Shown: positions 12,392 to 25,576 of the stretch, in pieces
Layout: the number at the start of each line of letters is the position of its first letter
Position numbering within the stretch: position 1 is the stretch's first letter
NCBI RefSeq assembly: GCF_029227915.1
Contig: NC_079884.1
Location: forward strand, 2,110,001 to 2,174,000
Direction of reading: 5' to 3'
From: Hydractinia symbiolongicarpus
Taxonomy: Eukaryota; Cnidaria; Hydrozoa; Anthoathecata; Hydractiniidae
DNA: 64,000 bases
Made by a program: the position numbers and the translations under genes
Notes under the pieces: generated by a model
The model's database searches: none
What the model was told of the DNA's origin: nothing
What the model saw: the letters and a program-made list of their open reading frames with translations, nothing else

Positions 12392-15300
12392 GTCAAAGCC
12401 CAAAATCAGTTCAATTAACTCCCACAGTCAATCGCTTCACTGTTACAAGCGATACAACTTAGTAATATCGGAAAAATATCACTAAATACATGTTGGTACA
12501 AATATGTGACGCAATCGTTGTAACTCAAACATGTAGTTTACTGAAAATGGCTCTATTTCCTAAGTGCAGGCTGACGGTGAGGATTGGTGCCACAGCAAAA
12601 AATAACTTACTTATCTAAATGTTTTAATGAAGCGCTACTGCAGAGCCCAGTGTAATCGATGAATTCTAGCAATGATGTCAAATTAAGAAGAATGTTATTT
12701 CTTGGAGACCAATTGTCTTATTTATCACATTTATGAGGTCAAAGTCCAAAATCAGTTCAATTAAGTCCCACAGTCAATCGTTTCACTGTTAAAAGCGATG
12801 CAACCTAGAATTATCAGAAAAATATCGCTAAATACATGTTGGTACAAATATGTGACGAGACCTTTGTAACTCAACCGGACTGATACTGTTAGAAAGTCAA
12901 GGAAATGTAGGTTTTGAAACTGCTTCTATTTCTTCAGCGCGCGGTAACGGTTAGGATTGGTCCAAGAGTATAAAATGACTTACTTATCTACACTTTCAAA
13001 TAAAGCGCTAGCACAGCGCTCAGTGTAATCGCTGAGTTCCAGCAATCATGTGTAACTTAGAAGAATGTTAGTTCTTGGAGTCCAATTGGATCATTTGTCA
13101 CACTTATAACGTCAAAGGTCGAAAAGTGTTCAATTAAGTACCACAGTCAATCTTTTAACTGTTAAAAGCGATACAACTTAGTAATGTCGGAAAAATATAA
13201 CAAAATACATGTTGGTGCGAATATGTGACGCAACCGTTGTAACTCAACTGGACTGATACTGTCAGAAAGTCGAGGAAACGTAGATTTTGAAACTGTCTCT
13301 GTTTCTTCACCGCGCGCTAACGGCTAGGATTGGTACCACAGTAAAAAATGACTTATTTCTCTACACTTATAAATAAAGAGATACCACAGGGCACAGTGTA
13401 ATCGCTGAGTTCCAGCAATCATGTCAAATTAAGAAGAATGTTATTTCTTGGAGTCCATTTGTCTCAATTATCACATTTAGGAGGTCAAAGTCCAAAATAA
13501 GTTCAATTAAGTCCCACAGTCAATCGTTTCACTGTTAAAAGCGATACAACTTAGTAATATCGGAAAAACATCACTAAATGCATGTAGCTACGAATATGTG
13601 ACGCAACCGTTGTAACTCAACCGGACTGATACTGTTAGAAAGACAATGAAATGTAGTTTTTGAAACTGTCTCTATTTATTCAGCGCGCGCTAACGGCAAC
13701 GATTGGTCCCACTGTACAAAATGACTAATTTATCTAAATTTTTTAATAAAGCGCTCCCACACCGCACAGTGTAATCGCTGAGTTCCAGCAATCATGTCAA
13801 ATTAAGAAGAATGTTATTTCTTCGAGTCCAATTGCCTCATTTATCACATTTATCAGGTCAAAGTCCAAAATCAGTTCAATTAACTCCCACAGCCAATCGC
13901 TTCACTGTTACAAGCGATACAACTTAGTAATATCGGAGAAATATCACTAAATACATGTTGGAACAAATATGTGACGCAATCGTTGTAACTCAAACATGTA
14001 GTTTACTGAAAATGGCTCTATTTCCTAAGTGCAGGCTGACGGTGAGGATTCGTGCCACAGTAAAAAATAACTTACTTATCTAAATGTTTTAATGAAGCGC
14101 TACTGCAGAGCCCAGTGTAATCGATGAATTCTAGCAATGATGTCAAATTAAGAAGAATGTTATTTCTTGGGGTCCAATTGTCTCATTTATCCTATTTAGG
14201 AGGTCAAAGTCCAAAATCAGTTCAATTAAGTCCCACAGTCAATTGTTTTACTGTTAAAAGTGATGCAACCTAGAATTATCAGAAAAATATCGCTAATTAC
14301 ATGTTGGTACGAATATGTGACGAGACCTTTGTAACTCAACCGGACTGATACTGTCAGAAAGTCGAGGAAACGTAGATTTTGAAACTGTCTCTGTTTCTTC
14401 AGCGCGCGCTAACGGCTAGGATTGGTACCACAGTAAAAAATGACTTATTTCTCTACACTTATAAATAAAGAGATACCACAGGGCACAGTGTAATCGCTCA
14501 GTTCCAGCAATCATGTCAAATTAAGAAGAATGTTATTTCTTGGAGTCCATTTGTCTCAATTATCACATTTAGGAGATCAAAGTCCAAAATAAGTTCAATT
14601 AAGTCCCACAGTCAATCGTTTCACTGTTAAAAGCGATACAACTTAGTAATATCGGAAAAACATCACTAAATGCATGTACCTACGAATATGTGACGCAACT
14701 GTTGTAACTCAACCGGACTGATACTGTTAGAAAGACAATGAAATGTAGTTTTTGAAAATGTCTCTATTTATTCAGCGCGCGCTAACGGCAACGATTGGTC
14801 CCACTGTACAAAATGACTAATTTATCTAAATTTTTTAATAAAGCGCTCCCACACCGCCCAGTGTAATCGCTGAGTTCCAGTAATCATGTCAAATTAAGAA
14901 GAATGTTATTTCTTGGAGTCCAATTGCCTCATTTATCACATTTATCAGGTCAAAGTCCAAAATCAGTTCAATTAACTCCCACAGCCAATCGCTTCACTGT
15001 TACAAGCGATACAACTTAGTAATATCGGAGAAATATCACTAAATACATGTTGGAACAAATATGTGACGCAATCGTTGTAACTCAAACATGTAGTTTACTG
15101 AAAATGGCTCTATTTCCTAAGTGCAGGCTGACGGTGAGGATTGGTGCCACAGTAAAAAATAACTTACTTATCTAAATGTTTTAATGAAGCGCTACTGCAG
15201 AGCCCAGTGTAATCGATGAATTCTAGCAATGATGTCAAATTAAGAAGAATGTTATTTCTTGGGGTCCAATTGTCTCATTTATCCTATTTAGGAGGTCAAA

Positions 15301-16414
15301 GTCAAAAACCAGTTCAAATAAGTCCCACAGTCAATCGTTTCACTGTTATAAGCGATGCAACCTAGTAATATCGGAAAAATATCACTAAATACATGTTGGT
15401 ACGAACACGTGACGCAACCGTTGTAACTCCAACGGATTGATACCGCTAGAAAGTCAGGGAAATAGAGTTTTCGAAACTGTTTCCATTTCTTTAGCGCGCG
15501 CTAGCGGCTAGGATTGGTCCCACAGTAAAAAATGACTTACTTATCTACACTTTCAAATAAAGCGCTACCACAGCGCCCAGTGTAATCGCTGAGTTCCAGC
15601 AATCATGTCAAATTAAGAAGAATGTTATTTTTTGAAGTCCAAATTGTCTCATTTATCACATTTATGAGGTCAAAGTCCAAAATCAGTTCAATTAAGTCCC
15701 ACAGTCAATCGTTTCACTGTTACAAGCGATACAACTTAGTAATATCGAAAAAATATCGCTAAATACATGTTGGTGCGAATTTGTGACGCAACCATTGTAA
15801 CTCCAACGGATTGATACCGCTAGAAAGTCAAGGAAATAGAGTTTTCGAAACTGTTTCAATTTCTTCAGCGCGCGCTAACGGCTAGGATTGGTCACACAGT
15901 AAAAAATGACTTACTTATTTACACTTTCAAATAACGCCCCCCCCACACAGCCTAGTGTAATCGCTGAATTCCAGTAATCAAGTCAAATTAAGAAGAATGT
16001 TATTTCTTGAATCCAATTGCCTCATTTATCAAATTTATAAGGTCAAAGTCCAAGATCAGTTCAATTAAGTGCCACAGTAAATCGCTTCACTGTTACAAGC
16101 GATACAACTTAGTAATATCGGAAAAATATCACCAACTACATGTTGGTACGAATATGTGACGCAACCGTTGCAACTTAAACGGATTGATACCGTTAGAAAA
16201 TCAATGAAATGTAGTTTTTGAAACTGTTTCCATTTCTTCAGCGCGCGATAACGGCTAGGAATGGCAGAACAATAAAAAATGACTTACTTATCTACACTTT
16301 CAAGTTAAGCGCTACCACAGCGTCCAGTGTAATCGCTGAGTTCCAACAATCATGTCAAATTAAGAAGAATGTTATTTCTTGGGGTCCAATTGCCTCATTT
16401 ATCCTATTTAGGAG
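12392..16414 (+). repeat. 4022-bp higher-order satellite repeat, copy 2 with one monomer lost and one gained
   Basis: Follows copy 1 directly. From about 14355 the offset to copy 1 drops to 3649, that is 4022 minus one 373-bp monomer. By about 15900 an extra A monomer restores it to 4023. So this copy has undergone a one-monomer deletion and a separate one-monomer insertion, both in register. A C8 run at 15937-15944 is a private mutation. A shortened third start of the same unit is visible from about 17532 to 17830. Confidence 0.87.
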
Positions 16415-18297
16415 GTCAAAGCCAAAAACCAGTTCAATTAAGTCCCACAGTCAATCGTTTCACTGTTAAAAGCGATGCAACCTAGTAATATCGGAAAAAT
16501 ATCACTAAATACATGTTGGTACGAACACGTGACGCAACCGTTGTAACTCAAACGGATTGATACCGCTAGAAAGTCAATGAAATGTACTTTTTGAACTTGT
16601 TTCCATTTCTTCAGCGCGCGCTAGCGGCTAGGATTGGTCCCATAGTAAAAAATGACTTACTCATCTACACTTCAAGTTAAGCGCTACCACAGCGTCCAGT
16701 GTAATCGCTGAGTTCCAGCAATCATGTCAAATTAAGAAGAATGTTACTTCTTGGAGTCCAATTGTCTCATTTATCCCATTTAGGAGGTCAAAGTCCAATG
16801 TAAGTTCAATTAAGTCCCACAGTCAATCGTTTCACTGTTAAAAGCGATGCAACCTAGAATTATCAGAAAAATATCGCTAAATACATGTTGGTACGAATAT
16901 GTGACGAGACCTTTGTAACTCAACCGGACTGATACTGTTAAAAAGTCAAGGAAATGTAGGTTTTGAAACTGCTTCTATTTCTTCAGCGCGCGGTAACGGT
17001 TAGGATTGGTCCAAGAGTATAAAATGACTTACTTATCTACACTTTCAAATAAAGCGCTAGCACAGCGCTCAGTGTAATCGCTGAGTTCCAGCAATCATGT
17101 CAAATTAAGAAGAATGTTAGTTTTGGAGTCCAATTGCCTCAAATGTCACATATATAACGTCAAAGTCCAAAATAAGTCCAATTAAGTCCCACAGTCAATC
17201 GTTTCACTGTTAAAAGCGATGCAACTTAGCAATATAGAAAAAATATCACTAAATACATGTTGGTAGGAATATGTGACGCAACCGTTGTAACTCAAACGAA
17301 TTGATACCGCTAGAAAGTCAATGAAATGTAGTTTTTGAAATTGTTTCCATTTCTTCAGCGCGTGCTAACGGCTAGGATTGGTCCCTCAGTAAAAAATGAC
17401 ATACTTATCTACACCTTCAAACAAAGCGCTACCACAGCGCCCAGTGTAATAGCTGAGTTCCAGCAATCATGTCAAATGAAGAAGAATGTTATTTCTTGGA
17501 GTCCAATTGCCTCACTTATCACATTTATCAGGTCAAAGCCCAAAATCAGTTCAATTAACTCCCACAGTCAATCGCTTCACTGTTACAAGCGATACAACTT
17601 AGTAATATCGGAAAAATATCACTAAATACATGTTGGTACAAATATGTGACGCAATCGTTGTAACTCAAACATGTAGTTTACTGAAAATGGCTCTATTTCC
17701 TAAGTGCAGGCCGACGGTGAGGATTGGTGCCACAGTAAAAAATAATTTACTTATCTAAATGTTTTAATGAAGCGCTACTGCAGAGCCCAGTGTAATCGAT
17801 GAATTCTAGCAATGATGTCAAATTAAGAAGAATGTTGTTTCTTGGAATCCAATTGTCTCATTTATCACATTTATGAGGTCAAAGTCCAAAATCAGTTCAA
17901 TTAAGTCCCACAGTCAATCGTTTCACTGTTAAAAGCGATGCAACCTAGAATTATCAGAAAAATATCGCTAAATACATGTTGGTACGAATATGTGACGAGA
18001 CCTTTGTAACTCAACCGGACTGATACTGTTAGAAAGTCAAGGAAATGTAGGTTTTGAAACTGCTTCTATTTCTTCAGCGCGCGGTAACGGTTAGGATTGG
18101 TCGAAGAGTATGAAATGACTTACTTATCTACACTTTCAAATGAAGCGCTACCACAGCGCCCAGAGTAATCGCTGAGTTCCAGCAATCATGTCAAATTAAG
18201 AAGAATGTTATTTCTTGAAGTCCAATTGCCTCATTTATCACATTTATAAGGTCAAAGTATAAAATCAGTTCAATTAATTCCCACAGTCAATCGCTTC
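16415..18297 (+). repeat. Satellite, mixed A and B monomers between the two long higher-order repeats
   Basis: About five monomers. It includes the A variant with GACGAGACCTTTGTAACTC and GCGCGGTAACGGTTAGG, also seen near 1530-1650, 2660-2750, 8830-8930 and 10300-10400, and a partial restart of the 4022-bp unit at about 17532. I see nothing here other than satellite. Confidence 0.85.
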
Positions 18298-18319
18298 AAT
18301 AATAATAATAATTATTATC
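18298..18319 (+). repeat. AAT/ATT microsatellite, third copy
   Basis: Same tract and same truncation junction as at 3337 and 4601, but with CAGCTGCCAGAG instead of CAGCTGCTAGAG on the right. It immediately precedes the first 3622-bp higher-order repeat. Confidence 0.88.
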
Positions 18320-18332
18320 AGCTGCCAGAGCC

Positions 18333-21300
18333 CAGTGTAATCGATGAATTCCAGCAATCATGTCAAATTAAGAACAATGTTATTTCATGAAATCCAATTG
18401 CAGCATTTATCACATTTATGAGGTCAAAGTCCACAATCAGTTCAATTAAGTCCCACAGTCAATCGCTTAACTGTTAAAAGCGATGCAACTTAGCAATATC
18501 AGAAAAATAGCGCTAAATACATGTTGGTACGAATATGTGAGGCAACCGTTGTAACTCAACCGGACTGATACTGTCAGAAAGTCAAGGAAATGTAGGTTTT
18601 GAAACTGTCTCTATTTCTTCAGCCCGCGCTAACGGCTAGGATTGGTCCCACAGTAAAAAATGACTCATTTCTCTACACTTATAAATAAAGCGCTACCACA
18701 GGGCACAGTGTAATCGCTGAGTTCTAGCAATGATGTCAAATTAAGGAGAATGTTATTTCTTGGAGACCAATTGTCTCATTTATCACATTTATGAGGTCAA
18801 AATCCAAAATCAGTTCAATTAAGTCCTGCAGTCAATCGCTTCGCTGTTAAAAGCGATGCAACCTAGTAACATCAGAAAAATATCACTAAATACATGTTGG
18901 TACGAATATGTGACGCAACCGTTGTAACTCAACCGGACTGATACTGTCAGAAAGTCAAGCAAATGTACGTTTTGAAACTGTCTCTATTTCTTCAGCCCGC
19001 GCTAACGGCTAGGATTGGTCCCACAGTTAAAAATGACTTATTTCTCCACACTTATAAATAAAGAGCTACCACAGGGCACAGTGTAATCGCTGAGTTCCAG
19101 CAATCATGTCAAATTAAGAAGAATGTTATTTCTTGAAGTCCAATTGCCTCATTTATCACATTTATAAGGTCAAAGTCCAAAATCAGTTCAATTAAATCCC
19201 ACAGTCAATCGCTACATAGTTACAAGCGATACAACTTAGTAAAATCGGAGAAATATCACTAAATACATGTTGGAACAAATATGTGACGCAACCGTTGTAA
19301 CTCAAAATGTAGTTTACTGAAAATGGCTCAATTTCCTCAGTGCAGGCGGACGGCTAGGATTAGTACCACAGCAAAAAATAACTTACTTATCTAAATTTTT
19401 TAATGAAGCGATACTGCAGAGCCCAGTGTAATCGATGAATTCCAGCAATCTTGTCGAATTAAGAAGAATGTTATTTCTTGGAGTCCAATTGTCTCAATTA
19501 TCACATTTAGGAGGTCAAAGTCCAAAATAAGTTCAATTAAGTCCCACAGTCAATCGTTTCACTGTTAAAAGCGATACAACTTAGTAATATCGGAAAAACA
19601 TCACTAAATGCATGTAGCTACGAATATGTGAGGCAACCGTTGTAACTCAACCGGACTGATACTGTTAGAAAGACAATGAAATGTAGTTTTTGAAACTGTC
19701 TCTATTTATTCAGCGTGCGCTAACGGCAACGATTGGTCCCACTGTACAAAATGACTAATTTATCTAAATTTTTTAATAAAGCGCTCCCACACCGCCCAGT
19801 GTAATCGCTGAGTTCCAGCAATCATGTCAAATTAAGAAGAATGTTATTTCTTGGAGTCCAATTGCCTCATTTATCACATTTATCAGGTCAAAGTCCAAAA
19901 TCAGTTCAATTAACTCCCACAGCCAATCGCTTCACTGTTACAAGCGATACAACTTAGTAATATCGGAGAAATATCACTATATAAATGTTGGAACAAATAT
20001 GTGACGCAATCGTTGTAACTCAAACATGTAGTTTACTGAAAATGGCTCTATTTCCTAAGTGCCGGCTGACGGTGAGGATTGGTGCAACAGTAAAAAATAA
20101 CTTACTTATCTAAATGCTTTAATGAAGCGCTACTGCAGAGCCCAGTGTAATCGATGAATTCTAGCAATGATGTCAAATTAAGAAGAATGTTATTTCTTGG
20201 AGACCAATTGTCTCATTTATCACATTTATGAGGTCAAAATCCAAAATCAGTTCAATTAAGTCCTACAGTCAATCGCTTCGCTGTTAAAAGCGATGCAACC
20301 TAGTAACATCAGAAAAATATCGCTAAATACATGTTGGTACGAATATGTGACACAACCGTTGTAAATCAACCGGACTTATACTGTCAGAAAGTCAAGGCAA
20401 TGTAGTTTTTGAAACTGTCTCTATTTCTTCAGTGCGCACTAACTGCTAGGATTGGTATCACAGTAAAGAATGACTTACTTATCTACACTTTCAAGTAAAG
20501 CGCTACCACAGCGCCCACTGTAATCGCTCAGTTCCAGCAATCCTCTCAAATTAAGAAGAATGTTAGTTTTCGGAGTCCAATTGGCTCATTTATCACATTT
20601 AGGATGTCAAAGTCCAAAATAAGTCCAATTAAGTCCCACAGTCAATCGTTTCACTGTTAAAAGCGATACAACTTAGTAATATCGGAAAAACATCACTAAA
20701 TGCATGTAGCTACGAATATGTGACGCAACCGTTCTAACTCAACCGGACTGATACTGTTAGAAAGATAATGAAATGTAGTTTTTGAAACTGTCTCTATTTA
20801 TTCAGCGCGCGCTAACGGCAACGATTGGTCCCACTGTACAAAATGACTAATTTATCTAAATTTTTTAATAAAGCGCTCCCACACCGCCCAGTATAATCGC
20901 TGAGTTCCAGCAATCATGTCAAATTAAGAAGAATGTTATTTCTTGGAGTCCAATTGCCTCATTTATCACATTTATCAGGTCAAAGTCCAAAATCAGTTCA
21001 ATTAACTCCCACAGCCAATCGCTTCACTGTTACAAGCGATACAACTTAGTAATATCGGAGAAATATCACTAAATACATGTTGGAACAAATATGTGACGCA
21101 ATCGTTGTAACTCAAAAATGTAGTTTACTGAAAATGGCTCTATTTCCTAAGTGCAGGCTGACGGTGAGGATTGGTGCCACAGTAAAAAATAACTTACTTA
21201 TCTAAATGTTTTAATGAAGCGCTACTGCAGAGCCCAGTGTAATCGATGAATTCTAGCAATGATGTCAAATTAAGAAGAATGTTATTTCTTGGAGACCAAT

Positions 21301-21954
21301 TGTCTCAATTATCACATTTATGAGGTCAAAATCCAAAATCAGTTCAATTAAGTCCTACAGTCAATCGCTTCGCTGTTAAAAGCGATGCAACCTAGTAACA
21401 TCAGAAAAATATCGCTAAATACATGTTGGTACGAATATGTGACGCAACCGTTGTAACTCAACCGGACTGATACTGTCAGAAAGTTAAGGCAATGTAGTTT
21501 TTGAAACTGTCTCTATTTCTTCAGTGCGCGCTAACTGCTAGGATTGGTATCACAGTAAAGAATGACTTACTTATGTACACTTTCAAGTAAAGCGCTACCA
21601 CAGCGCCCAGTGTAATCGCTCAGTTCCAGCAATCCTCTCAAATTAAGAAGAATGTTACTTCTTGATGTCCAGTTGTCTCATTTATCACATTTAGGAGGTC
21701 AAAGTCCAAAACCAGTTCAATTAATTCCCACAAGTCAATTGCTTCACTGTTACAAGCGATACAACTTAGTATTATCGCAAAAATATCACTAAATACATGT
21801 TGGTACAAATATGTGACGCAACCGTTGTAGTTCAAACATATAGTTTGCTGAAAATGGCTCTATTTCTTCAGTGCATCCTGACGGCTAGGAATGGTACCAC
21901 AGTAAAAAATAACTTACTTATCTAAACTTTTTATTCGAGCGCTACCGCAGAGAA
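18333..21954 (+). repeat. 3622-bp higher-order satellite repeat, copy 1
   Basis: Ten-monomer unit; 6 x 373 + 4 x 346 gives exactly 3622. Constant offset to copy 2: CAGTGTAATCGATGAA at 18333 and 21955, AAGGAGAATG at 18743 and 22365. It contains a copy of the four-monomer module of 1-1430. Confidence 0.9.
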
Positions 21955-24900
21955 CAGTGTAATCGATGAAATCCAGCAATCATGTCAAATTAAGAACAAT
22001 GTTATTTCATGAAATCCAATTGCAGCATTTATCACATTTATGAGGTCAAAGTCCAAAATCAGTTCAATTAAGTCCCACAGTCAATCGCTTAACTGTTAAA
22101 AGCGATGCAACTTAGCAATATCAGAAAAATATCGCTAAATACATGTTGGTACGAATATGTGACGCAACCGTTGTAACTCAACCGGACTGATACTGTCAGA
22201 AAGTCAAGGAAATGTAGGTTTTGAAACTGTCTCTATTTCTTCAGCCCGCGCTAACGGCTAGGATTGGTCCCACAGTAAAAAATGACTCATTTCTCTACAC
22301 TTATAAATAAAGCGCTACCACAGGGCACAGTGTAATCGCTGAGTTCTAGCAATGATGTCAAATTAAGGAGAATGTTATTTCTTGGAGACCAATTGTCTCA
22401 TTTATCACATTTATGAGGTCAAAATCCAAAATCAGTTCAATTAAGTCCTACAGTCAATCGCTTCGCTGTTAAAAGCGATGCAACCTAGTAACATCAGAAA
22501 AATATCACTAAATACATGTTGGTACGAATATGTGACGCAACCGTTGTAACTCAACCGGACTGATACTGTCAGAAAGTCAAGGAAATGTAGGTTTCGAAAC
22601 TGTCTCTATTTCTTCAGCCCGCGCTAACGGCTAGGATTGGTCCCACAGTTAAAAATGACTTATTTCTCTACACTTATAAATAAAGAGCTACCACAGGGCA
22701 CAGTGTAATCGCTGAGTTCCAGCAATCATGTCAAATTAAGAAGAATGTTATTTCTTGAAGTCCAATTGCCTCATTTATCACATTTATAAGGTCAAAGTCC
22801 AAAATCAGTTCAATTAAATCCCACAGTCAATCGCTACATAGTTACAAGCGATACAACTTAGTAATATCGGAGAAATATCACTAAATACATGTTGGAACAA
22901 ATATGTGACGCAACCGTTGTAACTCAAAATGTAGTTTACTGAAAATGGCTCAATTTCCTCAGTGCAGGCGGACGGCTAGGATTGGTACCACAGCAAAAAA
23001 TACCTTACTTATCTAAATTTTTTAATGAAGCGATACTGCAGAGCCCAGTGTAATCGATGAATTCCAGCAATCATGTCAAATTAAGAAGAATGTTATTTCT
23101 TGGAGTCAAATTGTCTCAATTATCACATTTAGGAGGTCAAAGTCCAAAATAAGTTCAATTAAGTCCCACAGTCAATCGTTTCACTGTTAAAAGCGATACA
23201 ACTTAGTAATATCGGAAAAACATCACTAAATGCATGTAGCTACGAATATGTGAGGCAACCGTTGTAACTCAACCGGACTGATACTGTTAGAAAGACAATG
23301 AAATGTAGTTTTTGAAACTGTCTCTATTTATTCAGCGTGCACTAACGGCAACGATTGGTCCCACTGTACAAAATGACTAATTTATCTAAATTTTTTAATA
23401 AAGCGCTCCCACACCGCCCAGTGTAATCGCTGAGTTCCAGCAATCATGTCAAATTAAGAAGAATGTTATTTCTTCGAGTCCAATTGCCTCATTTATCACA
23501 TTTATCAGGTCAAAGTCCAAAATCAGTTCAATTAACTCCCACAGCCAATCGCTTCACTGTTACAAGCGATACAACTTAGTAATATCGGAGAAATATCACT
23601 ATATACATGTTGGAACAAATATGTGACGCAATCGTTGTAACTCAAACATGTAGTTTACTGAAAATGGCTCTATTTCCTAAGTGCCGGCTGACGGTGAGGA
23701 TTGGTGCCACAGTAAAAAATAACTTACTTATCTAAATGCTTTAATGAAGCGCTACTGCAGAGCCCAGTGTAATCGATGAATTCTAGCAATGATGTCAAAT
23801 TAAGAAGAATGTTATTTCTTGGAGACCAATTGTCTCATTTATCACATTTATGAGGTCAAAATCCAAAATCAGTTCAATTAAGTCCTACAGTCAATCGCTT
23901 CGCTGTTAAAAGCGATGCAACCTAGTAACATCAGAAAAATATCGCTAAATACATGTTGGTACGAATATGTGACACAACCGTTGTAAATCAACCGGACTTA
24001 TACTGTCAGAAAGTCAAGGCAATGTAGTTTTTGAAACTGTCTCTATTTCTTCAGTGCGCACTAACTGCTAGGATTGGTATCACAGTAAAGAATGACTTAC
24101 TTATCTACACTTTCAAGTAAAGCGCTACCACAGCGCCCACTGTAATCGCTCAGTTCCAGCAATCCTCTCAAATTAAGAAGAATGTTAGTTTCCGGAGTCC
24201 AATTGGCTCATTTATCACATTTAGGATGTCAAAGTCCAAAATAAGTCCAATTAAGTCCCACAGTCAATCGTTTCACTGTTAAAAGCGATACAACTTAGTA
24301 ATATCGGAAAAACATCACTAAATGCATGTAGCTACGAATATGTGACGCAACCGTTCTAACTCAACCGGACTGATACTGTTAGAAAGATAATGAAATGTAG
24401 TTTTTGAAACTGTCTCTATTTATTCAGCGCGCGTTAACGGCAACGATTGGTCCCACTGTACAAAATGACTAATTTATCTAAATTTTTTAATAAAGCGCTC
24501 CCACACCGCCCAGTGTAATCGCTGAGTTCCAGCAATCATGTCAAATTAAGAAAAATGTTATTTCTTGGAGTCCAATTGCCTCATTTATCACATTTATCAG
24601 GTCAAAGTCCAAAATCAGTTCAATTAACTCCCACAGCCAATCGCTTCACTGTTACAAGCGATACAACTTAGTAATATCGGAGAAATATCACTAAATACAT
24701 GTTGGAACAAATATGTGACGCAATCGTTGTAACTCAAACATGTAGTTTACTGAAAATGGCTCTATTTCCTAAGTGCAGGCTGACGGTGAGGATTGGTGCC
24801 ACAGTAAAAAATAACTTACTTATCTAAATGTTTTAATGAAGCGCTACTGCAGAGCCCAGTGTAATCGATGAATTCTAGCAATGATGTCAAATTAAGAAGA

Positions 24901-25576
24901 ATGTTATTTCTTGGAGACCAATTGTCTCATTTATCACATTTATGAGGTCAAAATCCAAAATCAGTTCAATTAAGTCCTACAGTCAATCGCTTCGCTGTTA
25001 AAAGCGATGCAACCTAGTAACATCAGAAAAATATCGCTAAATACATGTAGGTACGAATATGTGACGCAACCGTTGTAACTCAACCGCACTGATACTGTCA
25101 GAAAGTTAAGGCAATGTAGTTTTTGAAACTGTCTCTATTTCTTCAGTGCGCGCTAACTGCTAGGATTGGTATCACAGTAAAGAATGACTTACTTATCTAC
25201 ACTTTCAAGTAAAGCGCTACCACAGCGCCCAGTGTAATCGCTCAGTTCCAGCAATCCTCTCAAATTAAGAAGAATGTTACTTCTTGGAGTCCAGTTGTCT
25301 CATTTATCACATTTAGGAGGTCAAAGTCCAAAACCAGTTCAATTAATTCCCACAAGTCAATCGCTTCACTGTTACAAGCGATACAACTTAGTATTAACGC
25401 AAAAATATCACTAAATACATGTTGGTACAAATATGTGACGCAACCGTTGTAGTTCAAACATATAGTTTGCTGAAAATGGCTCTATTTCTTCAGTGCATCC
25501 TGACGGCTAGGAATGGTACTACAGTAAAAAATAACTTACTTATCTAAACTTTTTATTCGAGCGCTACCGCAGAGAA
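21955..25576 (+). repeat. 3622-bp higher-order satellite repeat, copy 2
   Basis: Direct continuation of copy 1 and very similar to it. The sequence CAGTGTAATCGATGAATTCC restarts the unit a third time at 25577, but that third copy soon diverges (GTCTCATTT in place of CAGCATTT near 25645). Confidence 0.9.

Noticed and set aside
12195-12485. 96-codon open frame, with relatives at 16218 and 17335
   Set aside because: It lies wholly in A-type monomer sequence and recurs only because the monomers recur in higher-order copies. Other monomers break it freely, and there is no start context, domain or codon bias.
15937-15944. C8 run as a functional site
   Set aside because: It replaces CGCTCCC of one A-type monomer and appears once; a private mutation or sequencing error is the simpler explanation.
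21638-21835. 65-codon minus-strand frame, repeated at 25260
   Set aside because: The two are the same position in the two 3622-bp repeats. Satellite sequence, no protein features.
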